Below, in pieces: positions 24,171-36,410 of a stretch of DNA of 64,000 nucleotides. This DNA is from Dentipellis sp. KUC8613 (taxonomy: Eukaryota; Basidiomycota; Agaricomycetes; Russulales; Hericiaceae): contig NSJX01000001.1 in NCBI GenBank assembly GCA_002286715.1, forward strand, positions 2,657,929 to 2,721,928, read 5' to 3'. A program made the translations under genes and the position numbers. Below the pieces are notes generated by a model. The model was not told the DNA's origin. It made no database searches and saw only the letters and a program-made list of their open reading frames with translations. How positions within the stretch are numbered: position 1 is the first letter of the stretch; each line of letters begins with the position of its first letter.

Positions 24171-24754
24171 GTTCAACGATTAGGCCGCCTGAAGTTGATC
24201 AATGACCGACTCTAATACAATCTCGACATATCGCATCCGGGTCCTGGGCAGGGACCACACGATCGCGCCATATAACACTATCAGCAGGGTTACGACGTCC
24301 TCTGCTAGCCAATGCCGCACCTCCCGCCGTGCGCTTCTATACGGTCCGATTCTTTCGATGCCGTTCGGCTTTTCCGCTCTTGTAGTATCGAAAGCATGTA
24401 GCAAGGCATGGACGCAGGTCAAAAGTCATTCCATATGAGTGGAGGCTGAGAAGAGGCGCAGGGTCGTTTGCATCCAGGAAAATACCGGCAAACCCCTCAC
24501 AGATTCGGCTGTGGATACGCCGCTTGAGTTCTACCGTGCCGTATGTGTCGTGGCCACAGTAAGCATGCGACTGTAGCGAACACTGGTATCTGGGGCGGCA
24601 ACCATCGTTGGCTATCTGACCCTGCTCCGAGGCTCCAGTCACGCTCGCGCTGGGGATTGTGTCGGGTCTGCCCCGGAAACACCAGACGAATGGACATAGC
24701 ACCGTCCGCGCTAGCATGCATGGGTTCATCCGAGAGCGAAGCGGAGAGCAGCAC

Positions 24755-25200
24755 CGTCGATGAGTGAGGCTGGAGCGTGCGCCCCTGATTGTACCCCTCA
24801 CGAGGTGCCTTCGCTGTATCATCACTGTGACCATGCTCTGGATGCGCCACCTGCCGATACCTATACCACCAAAACAATGTGTTGGCGGACTCAGGCATAC
24901 AGAGTAACAGAGGTCCGTGGACAGTCGAATCCACCTTCGAACAGTGGCCTGGAGAGGTAGTTTGTGTTGACAAAGGCCTACGCCTGAGTATATATCGGTG
25001 AGTGGGAGCTTCGGTGGTGTTGCGACGACGCCGGAAGCGCAACATAGCGATGACGACCTTGAGCGCCGCTTTAAAAAGCGGGCATAGGATTTCACCGCGG
25101 TGGTGACTGCAGCTGAAATGAGCGAAAGCTCGGTCTCCGGCCTGAGAGTCGAAGAGCGGCGCGGCATCCGGTTGATCTGAGTAGGTGAATAGTACATTTC
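24755..25200 (-). repeat. repeat array, isolated middle segment
   Basis: This stretch matches 28000-28430 and, in part, 25915-26160. On the minus strand it encodes PKLPLTDIYSGVGLCQHKLP in one frame, a string kept with small changes in the other copies. It lacks the TATA module of the full units. The neighbouring open frames (24337-25197, 24497-25321) overlap in two frames and are probably not real genes. Confidence 0.6.
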
Positions 25201-25914
25201 CGAAAGATTGGCTGAAAGTCAATGGTGAGTTTGTCTTCAAATGCAAAGGAGGTATGCACGAACTGTGTGAGTGTCTTCGTTTGTTGCGAAAGTGACAATG
25301 ATAGTGGTCCAAATCGAGCAACGTCCCCGAGTGGCACGCGTCTAAAATTGCCTGGAGGGTTCCATTGCAAGTGAAGATATTAGAGTGAGGCTAAGCATCT
25401 ATCAAAGAACGAGGACGTACCGTCAGACGGCAGCCACGTGGAAGCGGGTCGACGACATGCTGATGAACAAGCTGTGTCAACAGACAGTCAGTGTGACGAT
25501 AGTGGCGGTATGGAACGATGCTCGATCAACCTACATCGTCTCGCAATGCCTTATGATCACAACCAACAATGACTAGGAATTTTGTTGAACGCGTATAAGA
25601 CCAGGTCAGCTATAGGAAAACAATCAGTCTGACATTCATCAAGGCCATCGTCTTCATTCGGATCCACTTTCGCCTTCTCTTGTCGCGAGTGCCCCGTGTC
25701 TGAAAGAGTCATTATGAGTGGACCGATCGCCGATCGCGGCTTGGGCCCAGAAGATCTGTGAAGGGACCCACAATGGAAAACAAATACGTCTTCTGGCTGT
25801 GCACCATGCACGAAGGTTTGGATTGCTTTGAGCTAGATCGTAGGTTAGCCCCGGGTCCACGAACACGGCGACCATAGCAAGAACGAGGTGAAGGGTTGTC
25901 GGGCACGCACGATG

Positions 25915-27310
25915 TTGTCACAGAGTAACAGAGGTCCGTGGACAGTCCAATCCACCTTCGAACGGTGACTTGGAGAGGTAGTTTGTGTTGACAAAGGCAT
26001 ACGCCTGAGTAAATATCGACAAGTGGGAGCTTCGGCCAGGTTATACTGGCTATGACGGGAGTCACGACGACTCCGGGTGCTAAAGAGCGGGATCGGCGCC
26101 TTCTCTCTAGCTGGGGTTTGTTTTGAGTGCCGGCGTTGCGATCGTGAAGCTGGAGTATGAGGACGAGAGGTAGCGCTTGACGATAGAGCACAGAGACGAG
26201 AAGGCGAGGAGAGTAGATGTTATAAGGATGCTAGAGAGCTTGAGGGGTGGTCGAGTTGCTGCTGAGCTGGGAGACGCAAGGGGCTCTTTATACCTGTAGG
26301 AAAGGGAGAGGCGTACACCAGTGAACGAACGTCCAAATAGATAAACGTACTTAAAAAGCGACGCATTATGCCGCAGGCGGCAAATGAAGGAGGCGTGTTC
26401 CTCGCAGCCGTTAGCGATCGACAGCGAAACACATCGTGTAGGAAAATGGGGAAGCAGGAGGCGGGAATGCTGTGAACACGGGAAGGCGATTACTGCTGGA
26501 ACGCATCCTGATCTATGGGAAAGCACTGGCACCGGCGCTGCAGCACGATTAGAAAAGGAGACTCTTGTTCTCGGGGCGACGCTTTGTGCCAAACTGCGTG
26601 GCAAAGGCGTCATGATTAAAGAGACGGGGGCGCCGGAGAGCGACGTTCCTATGATGATCACGAATAGGGTGGAAGAGAAGGAGGGGGCGCACCTCATCTA
26701 CTAGTGTCCTTGTACGCTTTCTCGTATTGACGCCCGCCAAACGCAGTGGATCAACGCCTCCACGTTAGTACCTGTAGAACGTGGAGATCCATCCACATCC
26801 ACGCGTCATCATCAACGGAGACGCAAAGCGTACCCGGCGTTCTAAGCCTACTATTCGACACGGTTGTTGATCATGATCAACGCCTCCCACAGGTATTTCT
26901 CGGGGAAGAAGCATCTCCTCTCAAGCGTCCTTCCGGTCTCCGTGGACGTTCGTTGTCCACAATTGAGACGAAGCCTAGTCGGCCTCTCTATTCACTTGTT
27001 GAAGCTACAACGTCAGAATGACTTACAGAATACCATTCCTGCAGTCATCGAGCGACGAGGAGGAGCCCAAATACGCCGTGGTCGCAGAAAGGATTGAACA
27101 AACGCACGGGGGAGAGTACCTGTTTTCCTGGCCGCCAAGCTAACGACGATTCCATGGTGTGAGCTTTGCGCGTGCTTCTCGAGACGTTGCGTGAGGCGGA
27201 ACCGCCAAACGTTGTTCGATGTCATGAACGCAGGAAGACAGAGTGACGAAGTCGGTCCGACCCCGAACGCGTGGGGTAATTGGGCGCTTACACGATGTAC
27301 ACTGACGTCG
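25915..27310 (-). repeat. repeat unit U1 with TATA/leader module
   Basis: Reading on the minus strand, the unit has a TATA element at about 26285-26292 (plus-strand CTTTATACC), a pyrimidine-rich leader with TCGTCTC runs, and the segment PKLPLVDIYSGVCLCQHKLP (about 26035-25975). On its other side lies block B (26740-27310). The same order and spacing recur in U2 and U3. No intact long reading frame follows the leader, so the unit looks like a decayed gene copy. Confidence 0.65.
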
Positions 27311-27444
27311 CCAACACCGATATGCAAACGTCGAGGGATATCACACATTTAGTATTTACAAGCATCGGAAATCATATAATTGATATTATATTATAGAGAA
27401 AATTACATCGAGAGGAAGGGTAATAATAAAGTCAAGCCGTACGA

Positions 27445-29480
27445 AATTTCGACCACACTCGACCTGACGTCGCACCGTTCCGTGAACACCCCAGCCGACA
27501 CTGGCCCAAGAGTCTCACCCAAATGGGCGGACGTCCCGAGGAACAGTGTGCAGCCAAGATGTTCTCTGAACAGCTTGACATCAAGGAAAAACAAACAAAC
27601 AAACAGGAAATGAACACAACACAGCGGAGTAGTGCTGAAGGTGGTTTCACAAGAAGCCATGACATACGACCTAGATGTCTTGCGAGGAGCCATCTCCAGA
27701 CGCAGCGCAGCGCCTCAAGACTCCCTGTCGCCGGTCGGACAGTAGTTCGAGCCGCTTGTGTGGGTGTCCAGTCGTAAACGGGTCACTGTCGATCGGCACG
27801 ATAAATATAGGTAAGTGAAGTGAGTTTTGACCGGGTTCTACTGGCTATGATGTCTGCAGATGGTGAAGGGGTGGGTTGACGACTTCACATCTTGCGGGGA
27901 TCTAAGAGCGGCGGTGTCGTGGAGTCAAGGTATGACGATGAGAGGATGGTCGAGTGGAGATGAGAGGTCTGGTGCAGCCCGCGCTGGCACGCACGAGTTC
28001 ATGCTGGAGTGATGCATAGAGCAGAACCGTCGATGAGTGGGGCTGAAGGGTGCATTCCTGATTGTACGCCACACGAGGTGCCTTCGCTGTATCATCACTG
28101 TGACCATGCTCTGGATGTGCGACCTGCCGATGCCTATACCACCACAACGATGTGCTGGCGGTCTCCAACATATGTGAGGGGATAGATCCGCGGACAATGC
28201 AATCCGCCTTCGAACGGTAGCTTGCAGAGGTAGTTTGTGTTGACAAAGGCCTACGCCTGGGTGAATGTTACTAAGTGGGAGCTTCGGCCGGGTTATACTG
28301 GCTACGCCGGGAGTCATGCCGACTCTAGGTGCTGGAGAGCGAGATAGATGCCTTCTCTCTTGCTGAGGTTTGGTACGAGTGGCGGCGTCGCGATCATACA
28401 GCTGGGGTATGAAGACGAGAGAGGAAGCGTTTGACGATAAAGCAAAGAGACGAGAAGGCGAGGAGAGTAGATGTTCTACGGATGCTAGAGAGCTCGAGGG
28501 GTGGTCGAATCGCTGGTGAACTGGAAGATGCAAGGGGGTCCTTTATACCTGTAGGATGGGGAGAGGCGTACACCGCTGAGCGAACTCCTAAACAGATGAA
28601 CGTCCCAAGAAAAATGATGCGTTGTGCTGCAGGAGGCGTTATGAGACCTTGGCCTGATTCCTCGCAGGCGTTGGACGATCGACATCTAAACGCACTGCGT
28701 TGACGAATGGGGAAGCGGCTACAGGAGCTTGAGACCACCTGCAAGCGACGGTATGCCTCTTGATCTGTAGGAAAGCACTTGGACTACGGCGCCGACACGG
28801 TCAGAGAAGGAGGCTCTTGTTCTCTGCTTCGTGTGTGGCAAAGGCGCCAGAGAGACAGCGGATATAGTCGTCGGTGCCGGGGAGCGACGTTCCTGTGGTA
28901 ACGTTTAGTAGGATGGAGAAGGAGGCGGCGTACCTCATCTGCTAATACCCCTGCACGCTTTTTCATAATGACATCCGCCGAACGCAGCAAATGAACGCCC
29001 GCCCGTCATCGGGGACACAAAGCGTACCCATGACCATTCTTCTAAGCCCACTATTTGACGCCATCCGCAGCTCATGATCAATCCCTTCCGCAGATATTTC
29101 TTGGAGAAAGCGTGTTTCTCCTGAAGCGCGCAATTGCATTGAACCCATCTGCCGAGTCGCGTTCTCCACGACGATTTCCAGCCGACCTCTAGATTTATTC
29201 GTTGCCAGCGTTAGCGCATCCAGGAAGTTGAAGTGTTTACAGAATCTCGCACTCATCTAGAGGGTCCGAGCGACGGGGAGCAGAAAACGGTTGTGGAAGG
29301 AATTAAGGCGCGAGAAGTACCTGTTTGTCCAACAGGACAACTTGGATGACAACACCGTGTCATGGAATCCGCGTCCTGCTCGAGATGTTGGGTGACGCAG
29401 AGTGCCAAATCTTGGTCGCGGGAAGAAAGAATGACGAAGCCGCGTGGATCCACAAGCGGGCGCTTACTGGGCACGCTCTC
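27445..29480 (-). repeat. repeat unit U2 with TATA/leader module
   Basis: Order in plus coordinates: S1 segment 27445-27600, a short AAAC microsatellite (27592-27606), a middle segment to about 27960 like that of U3, a second middle segment 28000-28430 like 24755-25200, the leader, a TATA element at 28541-28548, and block B at 28980-29480. Two middle segments in one unit suggest fusion of two copies by unequal exchange. No intact gene is recognised. Confidence 0.65.
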
Positions 29481-29606
29481 GCTAACACCAATACAGGCGC
29501 CAACTCGGAGGTTACAAGCATTGAGATTCAGATGGTTCATATCATATTGTAAAGGAAGTAATATGTATAGCAACAGGAAAAGTAACAGTAAAATCAAGCA
29601 GGACGA

Positions 29607-31170
29607 AATTTCGACCACGCTCGACCTGACGTCGCGCCGTTCAATGAACATCCCAGCCGACACTGGCCCGGGAGTCTCGCCCAAATGGGCGGACGTCCCG
29701 AGGAACAGTGTGCAGCCAAGATGTTCATTGAACAGCTTGACAGCAGGGAAGAAACAAGAAATGAACACAACACTACTGGGTAGTGCTGAGGGTGCCGGTG
29801 CTTTCGCAAGGGGCCAACAATCAACATACACCGGGATCGCGGGAACCCATAGGGAGGCATGTCTTGGGTTCTGGGACTCCGCGTCATCGATCATGTAGGT
29901 CCTCGAGCCCCGTGTGTGTCTACCAAGTTGCATTTAACCGGGCGACCATCGATCAGCACGATAACTATTGTCAAGTGGGAGTTTCGGCGATGTTCTATTG
30001 GGTATCTTTTCGGGAGCCATGATAGCTGCGGGTGATGAAGGGGTAGATTGACGACTTCCTTCGCGCAGGGATTCTAGAGCGGCGTCGTCGTGGAGCCGAG
30101 GTATGAGGATGAGAGGATGGCAGAGTGAGGGTGAGTAGATGCGAGGATGAGTAGATGCTCTGAGGATGCTAGAGGGCTCGAGTGGGCGGTCGAGTGCTGG
30201 GCAATTGGGAGATTCAACAGGCCTTTTATACCTGCAGAGAAGGCAGAGACGTGGACCTGTGATTGAGCGTCTAAGCAGAAAACGTACTAGGGCAATAAGG
30301 GGGCTATGTGCCGCAGGCGGCGAGCGACGAACGAAGGAGGCGTCGTGAGCCCTGATTCTTCGAAAGCGTTAAAGATTGACAGCGAAACGCGTCGTATAGA
30401 TGGATGGGGAAGTGGGAGGCCATCCGCGAGAGGCGGCGATGCCGTGAATCGGAAGGCACTTGTGGTTGGCACGCTTCCGCATCTGTAGGAAAGCCCTCGC
30501 TTTCAGCACGGCAGAGATAGGCGGTTACTGTGCTTGATATGACGCTTTGTGATAATTCATGGGACAAGTGCGCCGGAAAGATGGGGGACAGAGGCACCAA
30601 AGAGAGACGTTTCTGTCGTGATGGATCGGGTCGAAGGATAGAAGGGAGCGCACCTCATCTAGCCCTGCGCGTACGCTTTTTCATATCGACATATACCAAA
30701 CACAGCAGATGGACGCCTGCATGTCAGTCTGCAGAGCATGGAGATATGTCCACGTCCGCACATCACCGCAGACGAAGAAGTAAAACGTAGCAAGCGATCT
30801 AAAGTAAATTCTCGATGCGACTTCTTGAGCGATAACTTCCATATACCAGTTCGTTGGAGAATGAAAAACGCCTCCAAGGCGACCTCCTGGTCCTTGTGAC
30901 CTTCATACGAGCAAGTGGCACGCCTGCCAAGTCAGTCGTCGTTCTCCACGACGATGACCAGCTGACCTCTGGGTCTACCTGTTTCTCTTCGCGACCATGA
31001 TGTTGACATGGCTTACAGGATATTCAACCCGCACTTTTTCGAAGGTTTCGGGCGACGAGGAGGAGCCAAAAATCATTGTGGTCGCAGAAGGAAAGGATGA
31101 CGGTGGTCGGCAAAAGTGGCTCAGCCTCGTGGGTAAGCGGGCGCTTGCTTGTCACCAACTGCAACAAGCG
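29607..31170 (-). repeat. repeat unit U3 with TATA/leader module
   Basis: This is the most compact unit: S1 29607-29760, middle segment to about 30110, leader, TATA element at 30223-30230 (TATAAAAGG on the minus strand), and block B at 30700-31160. Two minus-strand frames are open: 29892-30020, starting MAPEKIPIEHRRNSHL, and 29253-29933, starting MQLGRHTRGSRTYMIDDAES. Joining them would need a frame change, so a functional product is doubtful. The unit ends about 600 bases before the OXR1-like gene. Confidence 0.65.
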
Positions 31171-31785
31171 ACCATCTTCTCCTTCTCCCCTCCTCCTTGT
31201 AGCATGCACCTCTAGCTCTGCCTTTTCTGCTTCATCACGACTCTGAAATTCTGTACAAATCTGCCGGAATCGCTGCATCTGTCTCTGACCCTATTTGATC
31301 TTGTGTAAGTACTTGCGTATCTGGTACTAGCCAATGATTCACCTTTTTTGACATTTATTCAATGTAGAAACCTCGCACCGCGACAAGCCTGCGAAATCCC
31401 TGTATACCGAAGAGAGGGCATTATTGCTTCTGGAATTTTGAGGAAGCCGTGCAGACCACGCCGAGGCTGATCGTAGTCAGCGTGTTTGGTCCAGACACGT
31501 TGCGCGTGGATCGATTGCAGGTGGTCTTGCCTATGGTACGTCTTCAACCATAACTCTAGACCACCCCCTCATTCTGATGTGCGGATAAATTTGTTGCTGT
31601 AGCCCGACGCACGCTCGACAGAACAGTAAACAATATCTCCTAATCCACGCTTCCTAACCAGGACCTTCTCACCCCACGAGCTACGTCGTTACCCAGCCCT
31701 CGCTCTCGAGGTCGGAAATTCGCCATCTACACGACTCCGTTTTCGCACATACCATCCTCTGTATTCAATCTAGCATACGTCCAAG

Positions 31786-33760
31786 ATGTCGATCCTGCAA
31801 TCCATACCCCCTCTCATCCCAGTTCCGCAAAACACCGCCAACTCTGCCCCCGCTCCTGCATGCGCTTCGGACACGGAAGACCTCTTCTCAACGCTCTTCT
31901 CACCTGCTACCCCTCACGCCTCGCCTCGCCTTGACGCCTCGCCTGGGCCTTTTACCGTCAAGCCTGCACAACCGCAGGCAGCACGACAATCGCATGCCCG
32001 CACTTGGAGCACGGCCAGCGCGAACTCAGATTTCGGCGCCTTCGTCTCAGTGCCCGCAGCTGAAGACCCCCTCGCATTCTCCCCTACCGACGCAGCTTCC
32101 TTCGCCGAATCGAGCACCGGCAATAGGGAGACAAAACCCTTCACACCACTGAACGACGAGTTCTTCGATAAGTTCGCAGAAGATGCGCGCCGCGCGAACG
32201 AGAAGAACAAGCAGGACGTCCTCGGCGAGCTGCTTGCACACGAGGAAGACCCCTTATCCTTCCTCGCGAACGTCGGTTCTTCATCCTCGAACACGGCATC
32301 TACTTCCACTTCCCTATCTACCTCCGTCTCCACATCGACCTCTGGCGCGCCGACGCCCGCGCGAGTGCAATCCCCCGGTGGTGGCAATGCCGACCGGCCC
32401 CTGGTCGACCTTAGTCCCGGCCTGACAGGCTCGTTCCCCATCTCCGCCGAGCCCCAGCAGACGCAAGACGCGGAACCACAACCACAACCACACCCACAAG
32501 TCCACGAAGCCCGGCACCCAAGACGCGCGTTCAACATATCCGTCCCCGCCTCCCATTCGCACTCGCACTCACCACCCTCGCCGACCCTCCGCTCGCCCTC
32601 TCTCCCGCCCTCGCCCACCGCCTCCCCGCCCGTCCTCACACGCACACAATCGCAATCCACCTTCGCAGCCGCAGCCGCCTCCACCCTCCCCACGCGCTGG
32701 ATGTCCTCCTTCCTCGCGCGCTCGCCGCCATCCCAAGCCCCGACACACCACCCCAGCACCACCTCCCTCCCACACCCCGCCGCGCGGTCGCCCTCGCCCG
32801 CCATCGGCATCCCCCCGCACCACGCCGCGACGATCGGGCCCGCGGGGCTCGGGCTCGGGCTCGACGCGGGCATCACGCACGGCTCGCCCTTCGCCGCGCA
32901 CACGTTCGTCCCGCCGAGCGGCGCGCCGGGGTTCGCGGGCGATCGCGCGTGGAACACGCGCGGGTTCGAGTTCGATGCGCGCGGCGTGGAGAAGCGCGGC
33001 GTGAAGCTGGTGGGGAGGAAGGAGGCGACGGAGGCGGTCTTGTCGGAGGCTGCGGCGAACGAGGTGCGTGCTGTCTCTGTCCTTTATCTTTATCTTTTTT
33101 TTTGTGTCTGCTGCTCGTTGTTTACTGACGCTGGAATTTACATTACCAGATCCGGCCGTACCTGCCTGCGCTCGCGCGCCTCCCGAAGACGTGGAGCCTG
33201 CTGTACAGTCTCGACCAGCACGGGATCTCGCTGCAAACGCTCTACAGTCGATGCGAGAACCACCTTGGTGGGGCGCTCGTGGCGATCAAGGATTCGAGTG
33301 GGGCAGTGTTTGGCGTGTGGATGGGCGAGGGCATTCGGATGTCGAGGGGGTCGTATTATGGGAGCGGCGAGTCGTGAGTGTGCCTCTGGCTCGTGTCCAT
33401 TTTGCCATACTGACTTAGGAATTGGACGTCGGAAAGGTTTTTGTTCAAGTTCTCGGATAAGCTGCACGTGTTCAAGTGGACGGGCAAGAACGACTACGTC
33501 GCGCTCTGCGAGCCGGAGTATATCTCTTTCGGCGGCGGGTGAGCTTCATCTCCCTTCTCTTGATCTCAGCTTTCGCTGAACGGCACGCGTACAGAGACGG
33601 CCACTACGGCCTCTACCTCGACGACACGCTCTTCGACGGCTCCTCCGCGCGCTGCCCCACCTTCGGCAACGAGCCGCTCTGCGCCCCCGGGCCCAACAAA
33701 AGCGGGAACGTGTCGTTCGAGTGCGTCGGGCTGGAGGTGTGGGGCGTCAGCAGCTCCTAG
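31786..33760 (+). CDS. TLD-domain protein, OXR1-like
   Basis: The start is MSILQSIPPLIPVPQ at 31786. The first exon to 33063 encodes a long low-complexity, Ser/Pro/His-rich region with a conserved patch DDLAHEED-like around 32150-32270 (FFDKFAEDARRANEKNKQD). Near its end begins the TLD domain, continued by exons 33150-33373, 33437-33538 and 33595-33760: ALARLPKTWSLLYSLDQHG, SLQTLYSRC, SSGAVFGVWMGEGIR, YYGSGES, FLFKF, and the closing YGLYLDDTLFDGSSARCPTF and FECVGLEVWGV. The stop is TAG 33758-33760. OXR1-type proteins protect against oxidative stress and regulate V-ATPase assembly in yeast; the role here is inferred from family only. Confidence 0.92.
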
Positions 33761-34178
33761 GTCTCACCATTCACGTACCCATCGCACACCACGCCACACA
33801 TTATTCTCCCAGCATCGTCGATATCGATATCCTAGTTTGCTACACACGCGGCACTCGTATTTATGGACTGCAGTATTATATTGTTATCCGCCAGCACTAG
33901 CGAGGAAGGACTTACGGTATACATTGACATACATAGTATTATTATCTGACACAGTGTTTCCTCTGATTCATCTCTGACGGTGCGCTTCATCCTTGCTGTT
34001 GGTTTCACAGGTAAGTGCGGTGGTTCACCATGAAAGATACGTGGATAATACACGATTTCATTGGACTGCTCGTTCGATCGTACAAATGACCGCGTTAGGT
34101 TACGACGACGACCACGACAGGTTGGCCGCCCAGAAATACCCCAATGCCCAAAAATCTAAGCTCGACACCCCTAGACTC

Positions 34179-36356
34179 TCAAGCACCGACGATACTCTGC
34201 AGCTTCCCGAAATCAGGCGTCCCCAGCCCGGTCACCTACACACAAACAAAATCAGCCTTCCGCCCAGAGCCAACAGGGTATCCACTCACCGGGTCCCACC
34301 CCTTACCCGCCGTGAACCCAGTCGTCCCACAGCCCGGATTCGAGCCGGACGTGATGTCGTTCAGCCCGGCTGCGCCCTTGGAGTAGAGCAGGGGGTTGAG
34401 GAAGCCGAGCGGGGGCTTGTTCTGCGAGAGCAGGAAGTCGTTCAGGAGCGAGATGACGGCTGCGAACGTCTGCGGAGTGCCAGTTCAGTGACACGTCAGT
34501 ACTAGTCTGAGAGTAGCAGGGGTTGGGAGGATGGGCACGCACGGGTGATGCACAGCTGGTCCCGTCGACGAGCTCGACCCCGCCGCCAACGACAATTTCG
34601 AAGGACTCGGCCTGCGCAGCAACGTCCGGGTAGGCGCGTCCAGAGGTGCTACAGCGGTCGGTCAGCATCCCATTGCCAACTAGAAAGTGGGAAGAGATGC
34701 GCACTTGAAGCGACCGGCGAACTTGGTGCCAAGCTGGGTGAGGAACGTCGAGACCGAGGCGTTCTGGTAGCTGGGCCGCGCGAAGTAGTTCGAGAAGCCG
34801 CCGCCAGAGAGGCTCGCGGTGACCTCGGGGTTGACGCTCGTCGTGCCGCCGACAGTCGTCACGAACGGACCTGCAACGGCAACACCATAACCGCTCAGCA
34901 TCGGTCACCCGCTCATACGTCCCAAAAAAAAGGCTCACAAGATGCGGGGAAGTTCGGCAAGAACTGCGTCTTGCCCGAGCCGTCGTTGAGCTCGCAGTCG
35001 CCGCCGCCGACGCCCGAGTCGCCGCTGCTGAAGAGCAGGCTCACGCCCTGCGCGCCGAGCTGCGCGAAGAGCGTGCAGACGCTCTGCGCGTAGTCCGGCG
35101 GCACGGTCTGCTCGTCGTCGCCGTAGCTCGTCGAGATCGTCTGCGGGATCGTGCTCTGGCTGAGCAGGAAGTCGAGCCAGTCGAGGTACGGCTCGTTCGT
35201 GTTCGTCGGCGTGTTGTCGTCCGGCTTGAACGGCGGCGAGCCGCCCGTGCTGTAGTAGATGTTCGGCGTCGGGAAGGAGATCGAGCCGGCGTATTGGATG
35301 TCCAGGTTCGCCTGGCGTTCATACCCAAATTCAGTATGCCAGATCGACAAACGTTAATAGTATGAGTAGAGCGAACAGACCTCGAGCCCGGGATCATTCT
35401 GGTTGTTCCCGCCGCCATTCACCTGCACGACGGTGAAGTTCCCGCCGACCGCGTCCGAGCGGAAGCGGCGGTAGAACGTCTGCAGATCCGCAAAGCTCGC
35501 GAACTCCTCCAGGTAGCCCGCGATGCCGAGCTTGTTCGTCGCGGCCGCCTTGGGCACGTACGTCGTCGTGTTGTACAGCGCGCGGAGGCACGCGGGCGTG
35601 ATCGTCTGGCGGCAGCTGCTCGGCACGGTCGCGAGCTGCCCGTCCGCGACGAGCTTCGCGATGTCCGCGCGCAGCGCCGCGTCGTCCTGTAGCGGCGCGG
35701 GCTTCGGCGACTTGCGCGACGTCGCGCGCATCGGGCGCGCCGTGCTGAAGTACGTCGTCGGCGCGACGACGGCGATGTGCGCGTGCAGCGCGGCGGGGAG
35801 CGAGTAGCCGAGCGTGCGCAGTTGCGTGTCGTTCGAGGCGGTGTGCCGGTAGACCTCGTACTTCGCGCCGAGCAGGGCGTCGGCCTTGGGGACGGGCACG
35901 GAGGAGAGGAGCAGCCAGTCGCCGGCGCCGGTCACGCTGATGGAGGATTCGGGGATCTCGTGGTGCGAGAGCCAGGCGGAAACGAGACTGTGAGTGTCTG
36001 GGTGCGGTGCGACCAGGGAGGCGATCTCGCCCTTGGTCAAGTGCGCCCCATACCTGCCGTCGTCGAGTATGATGAATCTAACATAGACAGAGTGAAGAAT
36101 CAAGAATGAGAACGTACCGCTCGTGCTCGGGGTCGCTGACCTCGTAGAGCGCCTTCACCAGGGCATCTTCCTGATGGGGCTTCAACGCAATGCGGAGGTC
36201 AATAGTCGTCCCTTCCGGCGCAGCACCTTCAGAGGCCCAATTAGCAGGAATGGTTTTCCACGCGTGCTTGACCTGAAGGTCGTCCCACCGAGGCGCATGG
36301 GGCGACGCGACGGCGGCTGCCGCAACGGCGAGGAGGGTAAGACTGAGACTCAGCAT
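34179..36356 (-). CDS. sedolisin (S53 family) serine-carboxyl peptidase, secreted
   Basis: A signal peptide MLSLSLTLLAVAAAAVASP starts at 36354-36356. The prodomain includes IDLRIALKPHQEDALVKAL, GAHLTKGEIASLVAP and WLLLSSVPVPKAD. The catalytic domain carries LGIAGYLEEFASFADLQTF, the catalytic Glu and Asp in GLEANLDIQY (across the intron at about 35315-35385), SYGDDEQTVP, LLFSSGDSGVG with the oxyanion Asp, PFVTTVGGTT, and the catalytic serine in DGTSCASP (about 34555). The C-terminal calcium site lies in LNDITSGSNPGCGT and GKGWDPVTGLGTPDF. The stop is TGA 34179-34181. The family works at acid pH outside the cell or in the vacuole and removes tripeptides or cuts internally; the signal peptide suggests secretion. 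Confidence 0.94.
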
Positions 36357-36400
36357 GGTGAAGTGCGAGACTCGGGTGATGTTAAGCTTCGGATTGCAAC

Positions 36401-36410
36401 CCTTTTATAT
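36401..36410 (-). promoter_or_regulatory. TATA element of the sedolisin gene
   Basis: The minus strand reads ATATAAAAGG here, about 45 bases upstream of the sedolisin ATG. The short distance implies a very short 5' leader or a start site downstream of the expected +30 position. Confidence 0.5.

Noticed and set aside
24337..25321. Two overlapping long minus-strand frames in the repeat array
   Set aside because: They lie in different frames over the same DNA, and neither is preserved in the other repeat copies.
23600..31170. Mating-type pheromone gene cluster
   Set aside because: The array has small units with strong TATA elements, as pheromone genes do, but I found no CaaX terminus in a fitting frame and no STE3-type receptor nearby.
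23600..31170. LTR or DNA transposon
   Set aside because: No transposase, integrase or reverse transcriptase segment was found, and no terminal inverted repeat or clear long terminal repeat pair could be seen by eye.
31914..32957. Long minus-strand open frame antisense to the OXR1-like gene
   Set aside because: It mirrors the low-complexity GC-rich exon; its composition follows from the coding strand and it has no domain.
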